Source of the DNA: Alloboseaceae bacterium BT-24-1
Lineage (GTDB): Bacteria; Pseudomonadota; Alphaproteobacteria; Rhizobiales; Beijerinckiaceae
DNA length: 64,000 nt
Direction of reading: 5' to 3'
Assembly: GCA_025846845.1 (NCBI GenBank)
Contig: JAOYTL010000012.1
Span: forward strand, 62,001-126,000
A program made the translations under genes and the position numbers. The notes beneath the pieces were generated by a model that was given only the letters and a program-made list of their open reading frames with translations, was not told the DNA's origin and did not search any database. Positions 59,889-64,000 of this stretch are shown piece after piece. Within the stretch, counting starts at the first letter, position 1, and the number at the start of each line of letters is the position of its first letter.

Positions 59889-61566
59889 CCAACTCATCGA
59901 GCCCGGGCTCGCGTTGATAGTCACCCAGACCCTGCGCGCGCTCCATCTCCGGCAGTTCCTGCGGTGGCATATCTGAAAAGCGCATGCGCATCGTCGTCGC
60001 CACCGCTTCGCCGAAGGCGATCGCCTCGCGATTGCCGATCGAGGAGAGGAAGGCGATGGTGCTGGCCGAGGCGTCGGCGATGGCGGCGCGGATGATCTGC
60101 TGGTCGCGCTCATTGCCGAGGCGCATGGCGAACACGGTCGAGCATTGCGACAGGATTGTCGGGTCGAGCTCGCCCGGGCGCTGCGTCACGATGCCAAGAT
60201 AGGCGCCGTATTTGCGCCCTTCCTTGGCGATGCGGGCGATGGCCTGGCGGGTCGGCGCAAAGCCGAGCGACTGGTCCTGCGGCACATAGCGATGCGCCTC
60301 CTCGCAGAGCAGCAGAATCTCGTAGCTGCCACGACTCGCCATGGCGAGGTCGAAGGCGAGCCGCGCCAGGCTGGACGCGACCGCATTGACGACCTCGGAA
60401 GGCAGTCCGGCGAGCTGGAATACCGTGATCGGCCGGCCCCGGTGCGGCACGCGGAAGATCTGGCTGATCACCGGTGCGATCGTCTCCATGCTGTTGGCAT
60501 GGGCGAAGAGGAAGCCGTAGCGCGGATCGCCGTACAGCGTCTCGAGCCTGACCCTGAGCGCGCGCAGAGTGGTACGCGGATAGCGCAGCTCGTGCAAACC
60601 GATCAGCTCGTCGATTGCTGTGAAAAGATCGGTGATGCGGTAGGGAGCCGCCTGCTCGGCCGCTCCACCGGCTTCGGCCCGGCGCGCGGCGGGATCGAGA
60701 GGCCGCTTCAGCACACTGCTGCCGAGATCGCGCGCCATGTCATGGGCGGAAACCACACGATAGCGGCTGCGCGCGACAGCAATGACCTCGCGCAGAATCT
60801 CGGCCTCGTCCTCCAACGGCGAACGGCCACGGAAGATGATGTCGGCGAACTCCTCGAAGCGGAACAGCCAGAACGGCAGGTCGAGCGTGCTCGCGTCGAT
60901 CCGTACGGACGTGTCCTGGAAGGCGTGGGCGTACTCGTTGTGCGGATCGAGGATCAGCGCCCGCAGATTCGGCTTCGCCGCCACGGCCTTGCGCAGCATC
61001 AGCGCGACGGCACTCGATTTGCCGACGCCGGTGGTGCCGAGCACGGCGAAATGACGCGAGAGCAAGCGCTCGATATCGACGCTCGCCGAAACCGCCGCAT
61101 CCTGGGTCAGGACGCCGAGTGCGACACCCCGGCGCTCGCCGAGATCATGGATGAGCGCCAGGTCGCGCGAGCGGATACGGTGGGCCAGCGCCCCGATCGG
61201 AGGATAGGTGACGATACCGTTGTTGAAGCGCGCCGTGCCATTCTCGCCGTCGACGACCTCGCCGAGCAGCTCGGCCTCGATCGCGATCGCGTTGGGACCG
61301 GCCTCGTCCCAGACAGGCTGCAGCGCGCGCATTTCGTAGACGAGCCCGACGACACGACTAGTCCCGAGACTGATCGAAATCAGGCGGCCGATGGCGCAGC
61401 CGTCATGGGCGCCCAGCGCAGGCCCGAATGCAGTCGCCGCGATGGTGGCGCGCGCCCCTGAGCACGAGACGACGCGGCCGAGCGCTCGGCCAGCCGGCTG
61501 GTTCAAGTCGCGCCGATCCGGCGTGACCTTCGTCTCGAACTGCCGATGGTCGGTGGGAAGCTGCAT
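59863..61566 (-). CDS. HerA-like ATPase (DUF87)
   Basis: The 567-residue protein has an N-terminal HAS-type barrel (GRALGRVVSCSGARATI), Walker A GTTGVGKSSAVAL at about residue 180, LILDPHNEYAHAF, Walker B ILLLCEEAHRYVPQD, and an arginine-finger/sensor region AKEGRKYGAYLGIVTQRPGELDPTI. HerA hexamers translocate DNA with NurA nuclease in archaea and many bacteria. No NurA-like gene is adjacent. ATG 61566 is taken as start; GTG 61581 is possible. No strong ribosome site is seen. Confidence 0.87.
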   Translation of the reverse strand: MQLPTDHRQFETKVTPDRRDLNQPAGRALGRVVSCSGARATIAATAFGPALGAHDGCAIGRLISISLGTSRVVGLVYEMRALQPVWDEAGPNAIAIEAELLGEVVDGENGTARFNNGIVTYPPIGALAHRIRSRDLALIHDLGERRGVALGVLTQDAAVSASVDIERLLSRHFAVLGTTGVGKSSAVALMLRKAVAAKPNLRALILDPHNEYAHAFQDTSVRIDASTLDLPFWLFRFEEFADIIFRGRSPLEDEAEILREVIAVARSRYRVVSAHDMARDLGSSVLKRPLDPAARRAEAGGAAEQAAPYRITDLFTAIDELIGLHELRYPRTTLRALRVRLETLYGDPRYGFLFAHANSMETIAPVISQIFRVPHRGRPITVFQLAGLPSEVVNAVASSLARLAFDLAMASRGSYEILLLCEEAHRYVPQDQSLGFAPTRQAIARIAKEGRKYGAYLGIVTQRPGELDPTILSQCSTVFAMRLGNERDQQIIRAAIADASASTIAFLSSIGNREAIAFGEAVATTMRMRFSDMPPQELPEMERAQGLGDYQREPGLDELVSRMSRQG

Positions 61567-61744
61567 GACGGATCTGGACACGCGATGGGACGACGCCGGA
61601 ACCTAATTTCCAGGGCTTAACAACAGTCACGCCGCAGATTACGCGCAAATCCCGCATGCACACGCACTACGTGCATTGATTGATCAAGAATACTGACGGC
61701 GTCGATCACATCCCTTGCCTTGAACCCACGCCTGACGGGGCCTA

Positions 61745-61793
61745 GAGCATGTTCCGCAAAAGTGGGAACCACTTTTGCGATGAGAACATGCTC
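61745..61793. repeat. 49-bp nested palindrome upstream of pdxJ
   Basis: The outer arms GAGCATGTTC (61745-61754) and GAACATGCTC (61784-61793) and inner arms GCAAAAGTGG (61756-61765) and CCACTTTTGC (61769-61778) are all perfect. Similar AAAGTGGGAACC palindromes are widespread short repeats in Hyphomicrobiales. The surrounding gap (61582-61882) contains no gene. Confidence 0.85.
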
Positions 61794-61882
61794 CAAACCG
61801 TTGAGTTTGCGCGAATTCTTTCGCCCAGCCGTGCCGGCTGGACGGAAAGCGCGCTAGACGGCAAAGGACGAGGGGGGCGACG

Positions 61883-62635
61883 ATGACCAAGAACCGCTTG
61901 CGCCTGGGGGTGAACATCGACCATGTCGCGACCGTGCGGAACGCACGCGGTGGCGCCCTGCCCGATCCGGTGCGCGCCGCCCTTCTCGCGGTGGCCGCCG
62001 GCGCTGACGGGATCACCGCCCATTTGCGCGAGGACCGGCGCCATATCCGCGATGCCGACATGCAAAGGCTCGCAAGCGAGCTCAGCAAGCCGCTGAATTT
62101 CGAAATGGCCGCGACGGCGGAGATGATCGGCCTCGCCGAGAAGTTCAAACCGCACGCCGCCTGCCTCGTGCCCGAGAAGCGTGAGGAACGCACCACCGAG
62201 GGCGGGCTCGACGTGGTCGGCCAGGCGAATGCATTGGCTGCTCCGATCGCGCGACTGAAAAGCGCCGGGTGCCGCGTCTCGCTGTTCATCGAGGCCGACG
62301 AGGCGCCGATCGCGATGGCGGCGAAGCTCGGAGCGCCGGTGGTCGAACTCCATACCGGCACCTGGTGCCATGCCGTCGCCGATGGTCATGCCGACAAGGC
62401 GCAGGCCGAATTCGAGCGGCTCGCGAACGGCGCCGCCTTCGCCGCCTCGCTCGGGCTGGAAGTCCATGCCGGACATGGGCTCGACTACGACACGGCGCGC
62501 AAGCTCGCCGGCATTCCCGATTTCGTCGAGTTCAACATCGGCCATTTCCTGGTCGGCGAAGCGATCTTCGTCGGCTTCGAGACTGCGATCGCCGTGATGC
62601 GGCGGGCGATGGACGAAGGCCGCGCCGCCAGCTAG
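61883..62635 (+). CDS. pdxJ: Pyridoxine 5'-phosphate synthase
   Basis: The 250-residue TIM barrel contains RLGVNIDHVATVRNARGG, GITAHLREDRRHIRD, NFEMAATAEM, CLVPEKREERTTEGGLDV and the phosphate/His site EVHAGHGLDY. It makes PNP from 3-amino-1-phosphohydroxyacetone and deoxyxylulose phosphate. acpS follows after nine bases, as in E. coli. Confidence 0.97.
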   Translation: MTKNRLRLGVNIDHVATVRNARGGALPDPVRAALLAVAAGADGITAHLREDRRHIRDADMQRLASELSKPLNFEMAATAEMIGLAEKFKPHAACLVPEKREERTTEGGLDVVGQANALAAPIARLKSAGCRVSLFIEADEAPIAMAAKLGAPVVELHTGTWCHAVADGHADKAQAEFERLANGAAFAASLGLEVHAGHGLDYDTARKLAGIPDFVEFNIGHFLVGEAIFVGFETAIAVMRRAMDEGRAAS

Positions 62636-62644
62636 ACCGCTGGC

Positions 62645-63049
62645 ATGATCCTCGGCATCGGCTCCGATCTCTGCGACATCCGTCGCATCGAGAACTCGCT
62701 CGCCCGCTTCGGCGAGCGTTTCACCCAGCGCATCTTCACAGCTGGCGAGCAGGCGAAGTCCGATCGGCGCGCGACCCGCGCCGCTTCTTACGCCCGCCGC
62801 TTCGCCGCCAAGGAGGCCTGCTCGAAGGCGCTCGGCACCGGCATAAGGTCAGGCGTGTTCTGGCGCGACATGGAGGTGGTCAACCTGCCGAGCGGGCGGC
62901 CGACCATGCGGCTCACCGGCGGCGCTGCGGCACGCCTCGCCGAGATGATTCCGCCCGGCCATGAAGCGGTCGTGCATGTCTCGCTGACCGATGATCCGCC
63001 GCTGGCGCAGGCCTTCGTGGTGATCGAGGCCAGGCCCGTTCGGGCCTGA
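62645..63049 (+). CDS. acpS: Holo-ACP synthase
   Basis: The 134-residue protein has MILGIGSDLCDIRRIE with Asp8 and RRFAAKEACSKALGTGI with Glu57, the Mg-binding pair. It transfers 4'-phosphopantetheine from CoA to apo-ACP. The usual downstream partners lepB-rnc-era are absent. A convergent aquaporin gene follows instead. Confidence 0.96.
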   Translation: MILGIGSDLCDIRRIENSLARFGERFTQRIFTAGEQAKSDRRATRAASYARRFAAKEACSKALGTGIRSGVFWRDMEVVNLPSGRPTMRLTGGAAARLAEMIPPGHEAVVHVSLTDDPPLAQAFVVIEARPVRA

Positions 63050-63065
63050 CCTCGGATAGCAACCT

Positions 63066-63797
63066 TTACTCGGCCGGGGCCGGCGTGACGCCGGTGACCT
63101 CGCCGCGCGGTTCTTCGCTCAGCCAGCGATAGACGATGCCGCCGAGCGCACCGCCGATGATCGGCGCCAGCCAGAACAGCCAGAGCTGCTGGAGCGCCCA
63201 GCCGCCGACGAAGAGCGCCGGGCCGGTCGAGCGCGCCGGATTGACCGAGGTGTTGGTCACCGGGATGCTGACGAGGTGGATCAGGCAGAGACCGAGGCCG
63301 ATGGCGAGCGGGGCAAAGCCGGCCGGCGCCTTGCCGTGGGTCGCGCCCATGATGATGAACAGGAACATCATAGTCATCACGACTTCGGTGAGGAAGGCCG
63401 AGGCCAGCCCGTATTTGCCGGGCGAATGCTCGCCGAAGCCGTTCGAGGCGAAGCCCTTGGCGAGATCGAAGCCCGGGGCCCCGACCGCGATGAAATAGAG
63501 CACGGTGGCGCCGAGGATCGCGCCGATCACCTGCGCGACGATGTAAGGGACGACCTGACTAGCCGGGAAGCGCCCGCCTGCCGCAAGGCCGACGGTGACT
63601 GCCGGGTTGAGATGGCAGCCGGAGATGTGGCCGATCGCATAGGCCATGGTGACGACGGTCAGGCCGAAGGCGAGCGAGACACCAAGCAGGCCGATGCCGA
63701 CCTGCGGGAAACCGGCAGCGATGACGGCGCTGCCGCAGCCGGCAAAGGTCAACCAGAACGTACCAATGGCTTCCGCGACGTATTTCTTCGTGCTCAT
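63066..63797 (-). CDS. aqpZ: Aquaporin Z
   Basis: The 243-residue MIP protein has six helices and both NPA boxes (CHLNPAVTVG and SVNPARSTGPAL). HLVSIPVTNTSVNPARS supplies the selectivity-filter His, Thr and Arg of water-specific channels. It mediates water flux in the inner membrane. The upstream 203 bp to the window edge shows no gene. Confidence 0.95.
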   Translation of the reverse strand: MSTKKYVAEAIGTFWLTFAGCGSAVIAAGFPQVGIGLLGVSLAFGLTVVTMAYAIGHISGCHLNPAVTVGLAAGGRFPASQVVPYIVAQVIGAILGATVLYFIAVGAPGFDLAKGFASNGFGEHSPGKYGLASAFLTEVVMTMMFLFIIMGATHGKAPAGFAPLAIGLGLCLIHLVSIPVTNTSVNPARSTGPALFVGGWALQQLWLFWLAPIIGGALGGIVYRWLSEEPRGEVTGVTPAPAE

Positions 63798-64000
63798 GGC
63801 GATTCGCCCCTAGGTTGCGGGTCACGAAACTGTGATCCCCGGCAGACCTAGCGTCAATCGCCGGAAATCGACGCCCCCCGCGCGATCCAGGCCGAACGAC
63901 CGCCCGCTTGACGTGTGTTGCAGCACGAGTAGCCGCGACCGATGGCACATCGTCAACGTTCAGGTCGCCGAAGCGATCGACCATGGAGGTACGCATCCTC

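Noticed and set aside
63032..63047. Terminator at the end of acpS (AGGCCC/GGGCCT)
   Set aside because: The hairpin lies inside the last acpS codons and no T-tract follows on either strand.
63559..63996. Minus-strand 145-codon frame at the right edge
   Set aside because: Overlaps aqpZ in another frame and is Arg/His-rich without family similarity. 63798-64000 shows no supported gene.

Overview
The window is a high-GC chromosomal segment, about 95% protein coding, from an alphaproteobacterium. It is most likely a member of Hyphomicrobiales (Rhizobiales), and the overall look is Bosea-like; the genus is inference. Supporting genes are an LdtR/L,D-transpeptidase pair, Bpt protein transferase, a HemB with Asp in place of the zinc cysteines, CBP3 and DUF177 proteins next to plsX-fabH-ihfA, and the small families DUF6163, DUF1488 and DUF2336. 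No rRNA, tRNA, CRISPR array, transposase or prophage was seen.

Layout. 1-4.8 kb: the end of a BKACE enzyme, then a quinone/electrophile detoxification cluster (MhqD-, MhqO- and MhqP/DoxX-like genes with a LysR regulator) and a ferritin-like stress protein. 5.1-5.6 kb: a guanidinium exporter (sugE/gdx) under a guanidine-II riboswitch that can be read directly from the sequence. 5.6-22.7 kb: a mostly minus-strand housekeeping block, glyA-nrdR-ribD-ribE-ribH-nusB-thiL, then hppA, then CBP3-DUF177-plsX-fabH-ihfA-merR. Accessory genes interrupt it: a PIN toxin/antitoxin pair, an MFS carrier with an orphan ureidoglycine aminohydrolase, and an EamA exporter. 22.9-28 kb: regulator/efflux pairs (TetR/MFS and MerR/MFS with a textbook MerR promoter) and nhaA.

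28.2-40.2 kb: cell-envelope and core genes (L,D-transpeptidase, ldtR, 3-hydroxyisobutyryl-CoA hydrolase, hemB, an unusual LivH-type permease with a lipoprotein-like N-terminus, threonine dehydratase, RDD protein, bpt). A parDE module here is bracketed by a copied 3' end of the threonine dehydratase gene. 40.4-48 kb: accessory metabolism (RraA-like plus a two-subunit UxaA-type dehydratase interrupted by palindromic repeats), an unrecognised two-gene cassette (peptidoglycan-binding protein plus a 308-residue orphan), OpgG, DUF2336 and a beta-barrel protein. 48-57.7 kb: HxlR/DoxX, parC, recO, a tautomerase/LysR pair, the stringent-response enzyme rsh, rpoZ, and a LysR/azoreductase pair. 58.5-59.3 kb is a decayed stretch holding gene remnants. 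59.3-64 kb: small DUF proteins, a HerA-like ATPase, pdxJ-acpS and aqpZ.

The backbone serves phospholipid/fatty-acid initiation, riboflavin and B6 synthesis, heme, one-carbon metabolism and (p)ppGpp signalling. Several short palindromic repeat families sit in the gaps. The clearest regulatory finds are the guanidine-II riboswitch, the MerR-type 19-bp-spacer promoter, and clustered LysR half-sites at the mhq-like locus.
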